From Streptomyces lunaelactis (GTDB taxonomy: Bacteria > Actinomycetota > Actinomycetes > Streptomycetales > Streptomycetaceae), in the NCBI RefSeq assembly GCF_003054555.1, contig NZ_CP026304.1, forward strand, positions 372,001-436,000: 64,000 nucleotides of DNA, given 5' to 3'. Made by a program: the position numbers and the translations under genes. The notes beneath the pieces are model-generated. The model worked only from the letters and a program-made list of their open reading frames with translations, did no database searches and had not been told where the DNA came from. Below, in pieces: positions 43,555-52,798 of the stretch; positions within the stretch are counted from its first letter, which is position 1, and every line of letters starts with the position of its first letter.

Positions 43555-44877
43555 GTGCCGTCCGCTGTATCCGATTCCAGTCGACCTGTTCCGTCAAGCC
43601 TGTGGCGGGACGGCGACTTCCGCAGACTCTGGGTGGGCCAGACGGCCTCTCAACTCGGCGAACATGCAAGTCTGGTGGTACTTCCGCTCTTCGCCGTCCT
43701 GACGCTCAACGCCAGTGCCGGCCAGCTGGGCGTCCTCCGCGCGGTGGGGCAGGCGCCGATCCTGCTGCTCTCGCTCTTCGTCGGCGCGTGGGTGGACAGG
43801 TGGCGGACCCGCACGGTGATGGTGCTGACGGACGTCGGCCGGACCCTGGCACTGGGCGCCGCCGCCGTGGCCGGCCTCCTTGGCTGGCTCGGCCTGCCCG
43901 CGCTGCTCGTGGTCGCCTTCGCCGTCGGGGCCCTGTCCGTGTTCTTCGATGTGGCATACCAGGCGTCTCTCGTACGGCTGGTGAAACACAATCAGCTGGT
44001 GCGGGGCAACAGCGCACTCGAGGGCAGCCGGTCCGCCGCCCAGATCGGCGGTCCCGCCCTCGGCGGCGCGTTGGTGTCCCTGCTGTCGGCGCCGATCGCT
44101 GCCGCCTCCAGCGCGCTGTTCTTCGCGCTGTCGTTCCTGTCGATCCGACGGATCCGTCGCCGTGAATCGATCCCGAAGAGCTCGGAACGTCCCCCTCGCA
44201 TATGGCGGCGGATCCATGAGGGCCTCCGGTTTGTCATCAGCGATAGCTCACTGCGGACCGTGTGCCTCGCCTCGGCCGCCTTCCAGTTCTCCTTCGCGGC
44301 CATGATGACCGTCTATCTGCTCTTCCTGCCGCGGGAACTGCACCTGTCGGGCACCACCGTCGGGCTGGCGCTCGCGGCGACGGGGCCGGGCGCGCTCCTG
44401 GGCTCGATGCTGGCCGCCCGCCTGCCGAGCCGGTTCGGCTATGGTTCGGTGCTCGTGTCCGCGGCGGCACTCGGCGACGGCGCGTTCCTATGCGTGCCCG
44501 CGCTGCACGGCCCCTCTGCGGTGACGATCCCCACGCTCCTTGCGGTCAACTTCGTGTTAGGGACCGGCGGCCAGTTGGTGAACGTCACGGTCATGGCCGT
44601 CCGGCAGGCTGTCACCCCGGACGGGATGCAAGGCCGCGCGGCCGCGACGATCACGTTTGTCGGCATGGGACTGACCCCGCTTGGCTCTCTGCTCGGCGGA
44701 TTTCTCGCGGAGGAGTGGGGGTTGCGCGCGAGCCTTCTGGTGACGGCCGCAGGCATGATGCTGTCCCCAGTGCTGATGGCTTTGTCCCCGCTGGCACGCT
44801 TGGGACGGGCGCTTCCGGCCTCACAGGACGCGCCGCCGACGCCCGCCCACCCTGACCCACGAAACGGCCCTCGGTGA
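43555..44877 (+). CDS. MFS exporter (MFS_3 / enterobactin-exporter-like)
   Basis: 440 residues from GTG 43555 with AAGGGA upstream. Twelve hydrophobic segments; the opening LWRDGDFRRLWVGQTASQLG is the hallmark of the MFS_3 group, with the inter-helix motif VDRWRTRTVMVLTDVGRTLA, a central cytoplasmic loop near residues 190-215 and a short Pro-rich tail. Likely exports a siderophore, macrolide or other small molecule. It stands between IS elements and may be recently acquired cargo. Confidence 0.9.
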   Translation: MPSAVSDSSRPVPSSLWRDGDFRRLWVGQTASQLGEHASLVVLPLFAVLTLNASAGQLGVLRAVGQAPILLLSLFVGAWVDRWRTRTVMVLTDVGRTLALGAAAVAGLLGWLGLPALLVVAFAVGALSVFFDVAYQASLVRLVKHNQLVRGNSALEGSRSAAQIGGPALGGALVSLLSAPIAAASSALFFALSFLSIRRIRRRESIPKSSERPPRIWRRIHEGLRFVISDSSLRTVCLASAAFQFSFAAMMTVYLLFLPRELHLSGTTVGLALAATGPGALLGSMLAARLPSRFGYGSVLVSAAALGDGAFLCVPALHGPSAVTIPTLLAVNFVLGTGGQLVNVTVMAVRQAVTPDGMQGRAAATITFVGMGLTPLGSLLGGFLAEEWGLRASLLVTAAGMMLSPVLMALSPLARLGRALPASQDAPPTPAHPDPRNGPR

Positions 44878-44986
44878 CACCGGTGCAGCTCGACGTTCCC
44901 GCTAATGACTTGGGGGCGAACGGCAATGTCTGGGCTCTGGGTGTAGCTGTTGGTCATTGTGGTGACTGGCTTTATCGAGCAGTAGT

Positions 44987-46739
44987 GGCTCTGGTCCACT
45001 TCGTGTGGGTGTGCACGCAGGGTGACTGTTGATCTTCGGGCGATGGCAGTTGAGGTCGCCCGAAAATCGCCCGGCTGGACGGTGGTGTGGTCGACAGTCC
45101 TTCGCCGTGAACGAAGTGCTGCCGCAGCTGGATGAGCTGCTGTTCTCCTCGGTCGAGGGCGTGTTGATCGAGTCGGTCGAGGTGACCGACACGGTCGTCC
45201 GGGTCGAGGCTCGTACGACCGCAGGACGGGCGGCCTGTCCGGAGTGCGGATACTGGTCTGGGCGAATACATGGCTCCTACCTGCGTTTTCCTCGTGATCT
45301 GCCGACAGCGGGCAAGCTGGTCGTGGTGTCGTTACGAGTGCGGCGGTTCGTCTGCGCGGAGGACTCCTGCACGCGCAAGACCTTCGCTGAGCAAGTCCCT
45401 GGGCTCACGCGCCGGTTCGGACGACGGACCGAGCGATTGCGATCGACGCTGGTGTCGGTCGGTCTCGCGCTGGCAGGCCGGGCAGGCGCCCTCATGACGG
45501 ATGCTTTCAAGATCCCGGTCAGCAGGAACACCCTATTGAGGCTGATCGCCTCGCTCCCGGACCCCGCCACCACCACACCCCGCGTGGTCGGCGTGGACGA
45601 ATACGCCCAGCGCAAGGGCCGGATCTACGGAACTGTGCTCGTCGACGTCGAAACACGACGTCCGATCGACTTGCTTCCCGACCGGGAGGCAGACACGCTC
45701 GCGGCCTGGCTCGCCGAGCGGCCCGGCATCGAGATCGTCTGCCGCGACCGGGCCCCGTTCTTCGCCGAAGGCGCCACCCGTGGCGCCCCGCAGGCCCTCC
45801 AGGTCGCCGACCGATGGCACCTCTGGCACAACCTGGGCGAAGCCGCCGAGAAATGCGTCTACCGGCACCGAGGCTGCTTGCGCCCCACGCCGGCGCAGCC
45901 TGAAGAACCTCAGGAAGAGCCGGAGCCGACCGCGTCGTCGCCCTGGCCCACAGGGCACCGGTTCGCCGAACGCACCCGCGCCAAACACGCCACCATCCAC
46001 GCTCTCCTCGCCGCCGGGCACAGCAAGCGATCCGTCGCCCGGCAACTCGGCATGACCCTCAACACCATCCTGCGCTTCTCCCGCGCCACCACCCCGGAGG
46101 AGATGTTCACCGGCCAGTGGCAAAGCCGTGCGACCAGGCTCGACGACTACAAGCCCTACCTCGATCAGCGCTGGCAGGAAGGCTGCACCAACGCCTGGAA
46201 ACTGTGGGAGGAGATCAAGGAACAGGGCTATCCACGCGGATACGCCAGCGTCCGCGACTACGTCAGCAGGACTCTTCGAGGCAAGCCCCAACCGGTCGGC
46301 CCCCGACCGCCATCAGCCCGCGCCGTCACGCGCTGGATCCTCACGCACCCCGACGCCCTGCCCGAAGGCGACCGGCTCCACCTCAAAGCCGCCTTGGCCA
46401 ACTGCCCCGAACTGACAGCACTCGCCGAGCACGTGCGCTCCTTCGCCCACATGGTCACTGACCTGCAAGGCGACCGACTCCCCGAATGGATCGAAGCAGC
46501 CAGCGCCACCGCCGAACTGCCCAGCCTCTGCCACTTCGCTCAGCACCTCCTGCGTGACCTCGACGCCGTCACCGCCGGCCTCACCCTCCCCTGGAACTCC
46601 GGTGTCGTGGAGGGCCATGTCAACAGGATCAAGATGCTCAAGCGCCAGATGTTCGGCCGCGCAGGATTCGAACTCCTACGCAAGCGGGTTCTATTGGCGT
46701 GACCGAGCGTCACCGAACCACACGAAGTGGACCAGAGCC
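44987..46739 (+). mobile_element. ISL3-family insertion sequence
   Basis: 1753 bases with perfect 22-bp terminal repeats, GGCTCTGGTCCACTTCGTGT at 44987 and the complement ending at 46739. Carries a single transposase. No direct repeat was found at the flanks, unlike the 8-bp duplications usual for this family, suggesting rearrangement after insertion. Confidence 0.92.
45107..46702 (+). CDS. ISL3-family transposase
   Basis: 531 residues from GTG 45107 (NEVLPQLDELLF), which matches the start of the related protein at 39357. Zinc-binding CPECGYWSGRIHGSYLRFPR, HTH (SKRSVARQLGMTLNTILRF), catalytic blocks VVGVDEYAQRKGRIYGTVLV, VADRWHLWHNLGEAAE and GHVNRIKMLKRQMFGRAGFE. All intact, so the element may be active. 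Confidence 0.95.
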   Translation: MNEVLPQLDELLFSSVEGVLIESVEVTDTVVRVEARTTAGRAACPECGYWSGRIHGSYLRFPRDLPTAGKLVVVSLRVRRFVCAEDSCTRKTFAEQVPGLTRRFGRRTERLRSTLVSVGLALAGRAGALMTDAFKIPVSRNTLLRLIASLPDPATTTPRVVGVDEYAQRKGRIYGTVLVDVETRRPIDLLPDREADTLAAWLAERPGIEIVCRDRAPFFAEGATRGAPQALQVADRWHLWHNLGEAAEKCVYRHRGCLRPTPAQPEEPQEEPEPTASSPWPTGHRFAERTRAKHATIHALLAAGHSKRSVARQLGMTLNTILRFSRATTPEEMFTGQWQSRATRLDDYKPYLDQRWQEGCTNAWKLWEEIKEQGYPRGYASVRDYVSRTLRGKPQPVGPRPPSARAVTRWILTHPDALPEGDRLHLKAALANCPELTALAEHVRSFAHMVTDLQGDRLPEWIEAASATAELPSLCHFAQHLLRDLDAVTAGLTLPWNSGVVEGHVNRIKMLKRQMFGRAGFELLRKRVLLA

Positions 46740-47037
46740 CTCTCTCGGTCACAAGACCGCTGCCCGGCATACCCACCCCTCCGGCCCGAATAGGTACGCC
46801 GCCCAGCCCGCCATCACCCACCACCCTGCGCAGGAATAACCGACGAACTTCCACACCCATCCCTCTCCAGACCCCACCACTATCCGAAGTTAACCGTGAA
46901 AAGACTTCAGTTCCGCTGAACTCCGGGCCCTCACGGGACTGGGCACGTTCACGTGTACGCCGACACGAGCCGCAAGGAGTGCCGGGGACTTCCTGGCGAC
47001 GTTCACTGACCCAGCGCTGAACAACACACCTGTGTCC

Positions 47038-47324
47038 ACAAGGACTCGATCACGGGCAAGGGCCTCACCGGCGCCTTCCGGCAGGCGACGGTCCTGACGG
47101 ACGGTGTCGCGGACGGTCTGCAGGACCGGCCCCGGCTGGACGCCGCGCGCCAATACGCCATCGACCGCGACGAGTTGGTCATGGACGGCTACCGGGACAC
47201 CCTGGCGGTGGCCGGGCTCCGGCCGAATCGCCGTCTGACGCTGATGCGCGCCATCGCGGACGACCCGGTGATGATCGAACGCTCCTTCTCCACCGTCTCC
47301 GGGCGTGCCCGTCCAGTGAGCTGA
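47038..47324 (+). pseudogene. C-terminal remnant of an FAD-dependent oxidoreductase
   Basis: A frame without start reads HKDSITGKGLTGAFRQATVL, then DRDELVMDGYRDTLAVAGLR and a stop at 47322. The D-x-ITG-x-G pattern followed by a helix is the end of the FAD-binding domain in halogenase/monooxygenase-type flavoproteins. The N-terminal two thirds are absent. Confidence 0.5.
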
Positions 47325-47417
47325 TCATGCCGGAGTGGCGAGAACGGGCGCGGGCCTGACCGCCTGCTTCGCCCCCGGACCTCCACCGGGCCGCGACAGC
47401 AGCCCGGTGGATCCGTG

Positions 47418-47843
47418 TCAGAGGCCGAACACGCCAGGGTCGGAGGCCACGGCGCGGAAGTACTCGCGCGGGTCGGCGACCAGCTTGCGTACCTTCAGGT
47501 CGAGCAGACCTCCGACGTTGAAGACCTCGGCCACGAGGGTGTTGTCGTCTGGACGATGGAAGGTCTGCTCCACCCGGAACGACTTGCCCTCCCCGAAGAT
47601 GAAGGCACAGGTGATGTCGACGTCATCACCCACGACCACCTCGCGGTGGTACCGGATCGTGCTCTCCAGATTGACCGGGCCGACGCCCTTCGCCAGCAGC
47701 GCTTTCTGCTCGATCCCCGCTGCCCGCAGCAACTCCCAGCGCGCGTGCTCCGCATGCTGCAGATACACGTTTCCATTGAGGTGGCCCTGCGCATCGGTCT
47801 CATAACCACGGACGGTAACCCTCACGGTAAACAGGTCTGCCAT
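47418..47843 (-). CDS. 4HBT-type acyl-CoA thioesterase
   Basis: 141 residues from ATG 47843 (GAAGGGA upstream). Hotdog fold: VRGYETDAQGHLNGNVYLQH carries the catalytic Asp of the 4-hydroxybenzoyl-CoA thioesterase group, then RYHREVVVGDDVDITCAFIF and VEQTFHRPDDNTLVAEV. It probably hydrolyses acyl- or aryl-CoA, perhaps an intermediate of polyketide or fatty-acid metabolism. No pathway genes adjoin. Confidence 0.88.
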   Translation of the reverse strand: MADLFTVRVTVRGYETDAQGHLNGNVYLQHAEHARWELLRAAGIEQKALLAKGVGPVNLESTIRYHREVVVGDDVDITCAFIFGEGKSFRVEQTFHRPDDNTLVAEVFNVGGLLDLKVRKLVADPREYFRAVASDPGVFGL

Positions 47844-47976
47844 TATCAATCCCTTCAACAGGGCACCCTTCAAGCGCCGTATGCAAGGTAACAGGCCACT
47901 TACACCCGCGAATTGATATCGAGCCTCCGGAATATCACCCACAGGTGATAGTTCACGGTGTGCGGGAAACGTCGCC

Positions 47977-48165
47977 CACGGCCGGGAACGCGACGCCGCT
48001 CTCGCGGGAGGCCGAGCCCTGCGCAACGCCGGCATGGGCGCGGGCGCGCTCCTCGCCACCACATGCCTGGCGGGCGGCACCACCGCATTGCAGGCGCTGG
48101 CAGCCGTCACCGGGCTCGCCTATCTCACTGCGGCGGCCTTGGCATGGTCGGTCAGCAGCACTTCC
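47977..48165 (+). pseudogene. Internal fragment of an MFS transporter
   Basis: Reads GGRALRNAGMGAGALLATTC followed by LQALAAVTGLAYLTAAALAW, which fits helices 5-6 of an MFS exporter. A matching C-terminal fragment lies at 52088-52423 on the same strand, so one gene may have been split by the elements between. Confidence 0.45.
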
Positions 48166-48184
48166 GCGCGGTCGTCTCACTTGA

Positions 48185-48682
48185 AGTTGTCGGCAGGTCA
48201 CCGACCGCTACGGCACCGCGCAGACGATGGCCTGGGACCGGATCCATCCCCGGCTCACCTCCCGCTCGGCCTGGATCGTCCACGACGGCGAACTCCCTCA
48301 TATCGAGGGCACGTTGATCCGCCTCCAGGTAGACCACCTGCCTGGCGGCGGAGACCCGCTGCCGGTCTGGCTGTGGTCCTCGAAGACCGGGATGACCGGC
48401 ACGGACGTCGATCTGCGCGGGCAGGCGTTCCTGCGATGATTCGATCTTGAGCACCCCTTCAGAATGATCAAACAGACGCTCGACTGGACCCGCCCGAAGG
48501 TCCGTACCCCCGAGGCAGCGGACCGCTGGACGTGGTTGATCATCACCGCCCACACCCAACTCCGACTCGCCCGCCCGCTCGCCGAAGACCTACGCCGCCC
48601 CTGGGAGAAGCCCGCGGAGCCCGGTCGGCTCGCCCCGGCCCGGGGTCCGCCGATGGTTTCGGAACGTCCGCACCGCCTTGAG
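48185..48682 (+). pseudogene. DDE transposase (NF041680-like), 5' part, split by IS1182
   Basis: Reads VTDRYGTAQTMAWDRIHPRL, VEGTLIRLQ-type strands and PVWLWSSKTGMTGTDVDL. It has an in-frame TGA at 48437 where Arg is expected (FLR stop FDLEH), then continues IKQTLDWTRPKVRTPEAADR and TAHTQLRLARPLAEDLRRPW. It is interrupted at 48682 by the IS1182 element and resumes at 50343. The 5' end is missing. Confidence 0.8.
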
Positions 48683-50342
48683 GAGGCTGTCGCACGGCTC
48701 CTGCCCGGTGAAGGTCAAGAGCGATTCGTTGTTCGGTTCCGAGGATCAGGGAGGCGTCGGAATCTTGGCCGGTGGGGTGGAACTTCTTGTCGTGCGACCG
48801 TGAATGTGATCTTGAGATGCCGCGGGATGTGCGGGAGTGGCTGCCGCCCGAGCATCTGTGCTGGAAGGTGCTCGACGTCGTCGAGCTACTTGACCTATCG
48901 GCGTTCGAGAACAGCTACCGTGACGACGGGCGGGGTGGGGTGGCCTACCCTCCCGCGAGCCTGATTGCGTTGCTCCTTTACTGCTACAGCAAGGGAGTGC
49001 GTTCCTCCCGTCGTATCGAGCAGGCTTGCTGGGACGACGTGGGCTGCCGAATCATCACCGCGAACCGCCGAGTGGACCACTCCACCGTCGCGCGGTTCGT
49101 ACGACGCCACCGTGCCGCCTTGAACTCGCTGTTCGTGCAGGTGTTGTCGCTGTGCGGCCGACGTGGCCTGGTCGATCTTTCGGCGGTGGCCGTGGACGGC
49201 TCACCGATGGAGGCGAACGCCTCACGCGACGCCAACCAGCGGCTCCAGCGCCTGGAGGAGACCATCTCCCAGTGCGGGAAAGAGATCCACGCGCTGATGG
49301 AGGATGTCGTCGACCACGCGCTGAGCGTCGAGGCCGATGGCTCGGCAGCACAGGGCGATGGCGAGGACACGTGCGACAACTGGCCTCGCCTGTCCCGGCT
49401 GTGCGACCGGCTCACCCGGGCCCACGTGGCCAGGGACAGACTGCATGAACGGGCTATGCCTTCACCCACCGAGATCCGGATCAAGGTCGAAGCCGCCGAG
49501 CGGATGGTGGCCCGCGCGGAGAAGCGCCTGGCCGCCGAGACCGAGGCTCACCAGGAGAAGCTGAAGAAGTACGAGCTCCGCGTCCGAGAGGACCGGGCGG
49601 CAGGACGTCGTGGAGCGAACGGACGGCCGCCGGTCCCGATGGAGCACAAGACCGTCCTCGTTCGCCAGCGAACGCGACTGGTGAAGATGCGGGCCTGGCT
49701 GGAGCGGGCCCGCACACCCCGACCAGCCCCCTCTCCGGAGTCCCGTGCCTGCCTGAGCGATCCCGACTCCCGGCTGATTCCCGGCAAACGCGGCGGCTAC
49801 CTGCAGGGATACAACATCCAGATCGTGTGCGCCCGCCGTCAATTCTTGCTGGCGATCGAAGCGCACGACAATCCCTCGGACAGGACGGCCCTCACTCCGA
49901 TGGTGAAGAAGACCCAGCACAATCACCAGGCCGCACGGCTCCCCGGCGACATCCAACTCTGGCTCGCCGACAGCGGGTACGCTTCCGCCGCGTCCTTCGA
50001 GGCCCTCGCCGACCTCCCGCTACTGGTCTCGGTCACCAGCGATGCCGACCAGGCAGGCTTTCCCGCGAAACGTCAGCAGGCCCCTGCCGGCCAGCAGGAC
50101 ATGGCGGCCCGCCTCGCCACCTCAACAGGACGGGCCCAGTACCGTCAACGCAGTGCCCTGGTCGAGCCGGGATTCGCCCAGATCTTCCAACGCTTCGGAC
50201 GACACCTCAACTACCGCGGCCGCCAGGCGGTGGACGCCGAGATCAAGCTCCTCGGCACGGTGCACAACCTCAACAAGCTCATCAACCACACGCCCAAGAA
50301 GCACTCTTGACTTTCACCGGGCAGGAGCCGTGCGACAGCCTC
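48683..50342 (+). mobile_element. IS1182-family insertion sequence with target duplication
   Basis: 1660 bases with 39-bp terminal inverted repeats beginning GAGGCTGTCGCACGGCTCCT. TGAG is directly repeated at 48679-48682 and 50343-50346. Removing the element plus one TGAG restores the frame of the interrupted transposase (WFRNVRTALSCPAHAPKPTR). Confidence 0.95.
48772..50310 (+). CDS. IS1182-family transposase
   Basis: 512 residues. Typical opening (MPRDVREWLPPEHLCWKVLD), DUF772-type region (YPPASLIALLLYCYSKGVRS, RRIEQACWDDVGCRIITANR, DHSTVARFVRRHRAAL) with the first Asp in LVDLSAVAVDGSPMEAN, a long coiled insert (about residues 155-300), and the C-terminal catalytic part (LIPGKRGGYLQGYNIQIVCA, WLADSGYASAASFEALAD, RSALVEPGFAQIFQRFGR). 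Intact and probably recently active. Confidence 0.93.
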   Translation: MGWNFLSCDRECDLEMPRDVREWLPPEHLCWKVLDVVELLDLSAFENSYRDDGRGGVAYPPASLIALLLYCYSKGVRSSRRIEQACWDDVGCRIITANRRVDHSTVARFVRRHRAALNSLFVQVLSLCGRRGLVDLSAVAVDGSPMEANASRDANQRLQRLEETISQCGKEIHALMEDVVDHALSVEADGSAAQGDGEDTCDNWPRLSRLCDRLTRAHVARDRLHERAMPSPTEIRIKVEAAERMVARAEKRLAAETEAHQEKLKKYELRVREDRAAGRRGANGRPPVPMEHKTVLVRQRTRLVKMRAWLERARTPRPAPSPESRACLSDPDSRLIPGKRGGYLQGYNIQIVCARRQFLLAIEAHDNPSDRTALTPMVKKTQHNHQAARLPGDIQLWLADSGYASAASFEALADLPLLVSVTSDADQAGFPAKRQQAPAGQQDMAARLATSTGRAQYRQRSALVEPGFAQIFQRFGRHLNYRGRQAVDAEIKLLGTVHNLNKLINHTPKKHS

Positions 50343-50540
50343 TGAGCTGCCCCGCCCATGCGCCGAAACCCACCCGGCCAGGCCCCGGCAGGCCACTCGG
50401 CTCCAAGAACCAACGGCCCGCCACCCGTTACGACGTGGGCAAAACCGTGAAACGCCTCGAAATGATCACCGAACGCGACCCGGCCAGACCTCAAAGAACA
50501 AGCTGCGAAGCTGTGTCGGGTCCTTGCATGACAAGTTAAG
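50343..50540 (+). pseudogene. DDE transposase (NF041680-like), 3' part
   Basis: Continues the interrupted gene from 48682: SCPAHAPKPTRPGPGRPLGS, NQRPATRYDVGKTVKRLEMI, then a frame that runs to about 50537. The lysine/arginine-rich tail is typical of that transposase group. Confidence 0.8.
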
Positions 50541-50797
50541 TAGGTCCTTGGTGCAGGTCAAGGACTTATCGGGTATGGCTGATCGGCCACACCCGAGATG
50601 TCGGGCGCAGGGTTGATGTCAGTGGGATGCGCAGGGTTATGTCAGTAGCCGCGCAGTGTCCGTGTCCGTGTCCGTTGCTGATGGCGGCTCGGGAAGTTCG
50701 CTGCCATGCCGTTGACCACACGGCAGAGGGAACCGGCATTGGAGGGGGCAGCGTCCACCGATACACAAGATCGATAGTGCGCTCGAAGGGGTTTGGA

Positions 50798-51421
50798 ATG
50801 ACCGGCACAGCCACCCGATACCTTCATCTCGTCCGGCACGGCGAGGCATCACCGGATGAGAGCGGGCTGACGGAGGGCGGCCGCCAGCAGGCCATACTGC
50901 TCGGCCAACGCCTCCAAAGCATCCCCTTCGCGGCCGTTCACCACGGCCCGCTGCCCCGGGCAGAGCAGACCGCGCGCCTGATCGGGGACCAGCTGAAGAA
51001 CGTTCCTCTGCACCTCTCGGAAGCTGCGGGTGACTACGTCCCCTACATGCCAGAAAGAGACGAACTCCCGACAGAATCCGCAGACTTCTTCCTCCGTTTC
51101 CTCGACGGTGCCACGGCCGAAGAGCGGGAGCACGGACCCGCGCTGGCCCGCCAGGCGCTGGACCTGTTCACCGGGCCGGTGGACGGCGAAGAGGACCGGC
51201 ACGAACTGATCGTCACCCACAACTTCCTGGTCGCCTGGCTCGTCCGGGACGCCATGCATGCGCCGAAGTGGCGATGGCTCGGCCTCAACCACGGCAACGC
51301 AGCCCTGACGGTCATCCGATACGCGCCCGGCCGACCAGCCTCCGTCCTCTTCTCCAACGACATGCTGCATCTGCCCGCAGAGCTGCGCTGGACCGGCTTC
51401 CCGCCCGAGTTCCACATCTGA
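50798..51421 (+). CDS. Histidine phosphatase superfamily protein
   Basis: 207 residues from ATG 50798 with GAAGGGG upstream. Phosphoglycerate-mutase-like: RHGEA with nucleophile His14, HHGPLPRAEQTARLIGDQL, and the second His141 in ELIVTHNFLVAWLVRD. It probably removes phosphate from a small metabolite. Adjacent genes are remnants, so no pathway can be inferred. Confidence 0.92.
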   Translation: MTGTATRYLHLVRHGEASPDESGLTEGGRQQAILLGQRLQSIPFAAVHHGPLPRAEQTARLIGDQLKNVPLHLSEAAGDYVPYMPERDELPTESADFFLRFLDGATAEEREHGPALARQALDLFTGPVDGEEDRHELIVTHNFLVAWLVRDAMHAPKWRWLGLNHGNAALTVIRYAPGRPASVLFSNDMLHLPAELRWTGFPPEFHI

Positions 51422-51531
51422 GTGCGCCCACCGTGGCTTGCTCACCGACACAACCCTGCGCCGCACTGACATCTCCTCTGCGCCCGATACGAAAGCTGGG
51501 CGGATATGGCCGGCGGCCGTACGGTTCCCGC

Positions 51532-51693
51532 ATGGGCAGGGACGGTGTTCCTCGGCTGCGGCTGGTCGGCCTCGCGGACGACGACTCGGGGCCGCGGCTG
51601 TGTCGCGGGAGCGGAGAGCCCCTGATGCCGGCGGTGAAGGCGATCGCGGTGTTCTGTTCGGCCGTCTGCCGCGCCCGGCACTGGCGGCGTTGA
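51532..51693 (+). CDS. Tiny zinc-ribbon-like protein, probably degenerate
   Basis: 53 residues from ATG 51532. The C-terminal VFCSAVCRARHWRR is the usual end of small CxxC...CxxxC zinc proteins. The first pair reads CRGSG rather than CxxC, so zinc binding is probably lost. No clear ribosome site. Confidence 0.35.
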   Translation: MGRDGVPRLRLVGLADDDSGPRLCRGSGEPLMPAVKAIAVFCSAVCRARHWRR

Positions 51694-51985
51694 CCAGGAC
51701 GGCCTGCTCGTCGGCCTGCGCGTCCCCCCCGCCGACGTCCAGCACCGCGACGCGGCCCGCATCCGTCTCACCCGCCTCCACACCGAACACCCCGAAATCG
51801 TCCTGGTCTTTGCGGACAACGACCACGGAGGCGAGGAGTTCAGCACCTGGGCCCAGGACACCCTGGGCATCACGATCAAGGTCGTTCCCCGGCCCAAGGA
51901 CACCAAGGGCTTCGTTCTGCTGCCCAAGAGGTGGGTAGTGGAACGGAGCAACTCGTGGACGATGCGAAAGACCAGCACGCTGCCG
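51689..51985 (+). pseudogene. IS5-family transposase remnant
   Basis: Reads ARIRLTRLHTEHPEIVLVFA, DNDHGGEEFSTWAQDTLGIT and GFVLLPKRWVVERSNSWTMR, the C-terminal DDE part of an IS5-type transposase different from the one at 25158. Neither start nor end is preserved; the open frame passes into the MFS fragment. Confidence 0.7.
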
Positions 51986-52087
51986 CTACCGGTTCGCAAC
52001 GGCGACCAGCGGCTGCCCACATCAAGAAGGCGTTCACCACCCCGAAAGCGACGCAGCCGCCCAACGGCGACAAGAAGTGCCTACCGA

Positions 52088-52423
52088 CGGTCAGGCGTGG
52101 CGTTCCTTGTCTCCTGCTCGCTGATCTCGCTGTCCGCAGGGACACCCGCCTGGGTGACTGCAACGCTGCTCATGACCGCGGTGGTGATCCATACGGTCGG
52201 CGAGCTGTGGCACTCCGCCGCAGGCTTCGAGGTGTCCTTCGCTCTCGGACCAGGTCTGCTCATCGCGCTCTGCATCACCTGGGGTCGCCCCGGGTGGTAC
52301 GTCGTAGGAGCCCTGTTCGCTCTGACGGGCCTGGCAGCACCGCTCGCCGTCCGCTGGGCACAACGCCGCCGGCACGCTCGGCAGGCACCCCTTGAAGCCG
52401 CGCTGAAGGAGTCGGCCGCCTGA
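52088..52423 (+). pseudogene. C-terminal fragment of an MFS transporter
   Basis: Reads FLVSCSLISLSAGTPAWVTA, VVIHTVGELWHSAAGFEVSF, then, after an apparent internal deletion, ITWGRPGWYVVGALFALTGL and RWAQRRR. These are the last helices of an MFS exporter. See the fragment at 47977. Confidence 0.55.
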
Positions 52424-52798
52424 ACTCGCCCGAGGAAACAGTTCAGCATCCGCGTCAGCTGCCGCCCCTGAGACAGGTGTGGCGCTGTCACGATCGGACG
52501 AGGGTCGCCGGCCCCACCGAGCCGGGCCATCTTGCGGCAGTACGATCGAGGACCGGTTCAAGTCGGCGGGCGCTTTCCGTCTGCCGATCGAAGGTGAGCT
52601 GCTGACTGGAGAGCCGAGCTTTCGCCAGATCCTCGACTCTCAGGGAAAGAGCCGTTACCCGGGCTCGCTGAAGTCCCAAGGCATCGTGCACGACGGCCAT
52701 CCGCTACGCGGAGTCGGCACGCGTGCTTCTGGGTGAGGCTGCCGAGCGGTCATCGCAGTGAAACCCGCTCGACCTGGTTACCTCCGTGAAGAGACCCT
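52424..52798. other. Intergenic stretch, nothing recognised
   Basis: Short frames only (for example 52479-52736), without family resemblance. Holds the promoter region of the YciI-like gene. Confidence 0.4.

Noticed and set aside
51438..51938. Plus-strand 166-codon frame
   Set aside because: The IS5-like sense is in a different frame over the same bases.
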